Source: an uncultured Muribaculaceae bacterium
Lineage (GTDB): Bacteria; Bacteroidota; Bacteroidia; Bacteroidales; Muribaculaceae
Direction: 5' to 3'
DNA length: 64,000 nt
Assembly (NCBI GenBank): GCA_944320595.1
Contig: CALUIB010000004.1
Location: 84,730 to 148,729 of the forward strand
The notes beneath the pieces are model-generated. The model saw nothing but the letters and a program-made list of their open reading frames with translations, was not told where the DNA came from and ran no database searches. Below are positions 63,932 to 64,000 of this stretch, piece after piece (positions within the stretch are counted from its first letter, which is position 1; each line of letters starts with the position of its first letter). A program made the translations under genes and the position numbers.

Positions 63932-63977
63932 GCAAAAAAGTGAGGCCCGGGCGGCTGTCTCCAGCTGTCCGGGCCTC
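63932..63977 (-). terminator. Terminator after the 5S rRNA
   Basis: GAGGCCCGG (63942-63950) pairs with CCGGGCCTC (63969-63977); the minus strand then reads ACTTTTTTGC. Confidence 0.85.
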
Positions 63978-63984
63978 CCACATG

Positions 63985-64000
63985 GGGCGGTGACCTACTC
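63985..64000 (-). rRNA. rrf: 5S ribosomal RNA, 3' end only
   Basis: On the minus strand the last 16 bases read GAGTAGGTCACCGCCC, the characteristic 3' end of bacterial 5S rRNA. A strong terminator follows directly. The rest of the gene and probably an rRNA operon lie beyond the right edge. Confidence 0.7.

Overview
The window is a chromosome segment from a member of the Bacteroidetes, most likely order Bacteroidales and plausibly a gut Muribaculaceae-like lineage. The evidence is: many promoters of the Bacteroidetes type (TAnnTTTG, often with TTTG about 19-20 bp upstream), absence of Shine-Dalgarno sites, lineage-typical families (DUF2851, DUF4294, DUF4834, DUF4919, GH97, IPT-like lipoproteins), and secreted proteins ending in type IX-like sorting domains. 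GC content is moderately high in housekeeping genes and clearly lower in a few patches. The family-level assignment is inference.

Layout. 1-7.6 kb: the start of a fused AAA ATPase/DUF4435 gene (PARIS-like architecture, cut by the window edge), a GNAT acetyltransferase, two small envelope genes, then a membrane HD phosphohydrolase (PgpH-like) directly after a Rel (p)ppGpp enzyme. 7.8-21 kb: a three-gene minus-strand operon for very large secreted repeat proteins (1034, 2699 and 633 aa) with LRR, InlB/Listeria-Bacteroides, chitobiase-like and sorting domains, behind a long leader. 21.5-31.5 kb: rubredoxin, an AAA/DUF4143 ATPase, a plus-strand run HAD-ribF-upp-trmB-mrp, a Cof-type phosphatase with an orphan histidine kinase, and polyprenyl synthase-rnhB. 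31.5-33.5 kb: a low-GC type II restriction-modification system of the Eco47II (GGNCC) kind. 33.6-44.2 kb: vWA protein, NrtR-like NUDIX protein, DUF2851, asnA facing an AsnC/Lrp regulator, two FKBP isomerases, a zinc-less sirtuin, psd-pssA (phosphatidylethanolamine synthesis) and an Nramp transporter.

44.2-54 kb: an orphan phage-portal-like gene, a lipoprotein/outer-membrane-protein pair, the conserved DUF177-rpmF-fabH-era-der block with a possible structured RNA ahead of fabH, and DUF4834-M16 peptidase. 54.3-64 kb: a GH97 glycosidase, DUF4294, pdxB plus a membrane protein, a mutarotase, and the minus-strand cysE-RNA methyltransferase-purD group. The last bases look like the 3' end of a 5S rRNA on the minus strand with its terminator, so an rRNA operon probably lies just beyond the right edge.

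No tRNA, CRISPR array, insertion sequence or complete prophage was recognised. The most notable unexplained items are: the fused ATPase/DUF4435 gene, the AT-rich helical insert in the 2699-aa protein, a dispersed AATTAGGAAT-type palindromic intergenic repeat (five sites), a structured element before fabH, two candidate small RNAs (one with a 15-codon ORF), a paired G-run/hairpin element, a lipoprotein gene whose signal peptide has no standard start codon, and the orphan portal gene.
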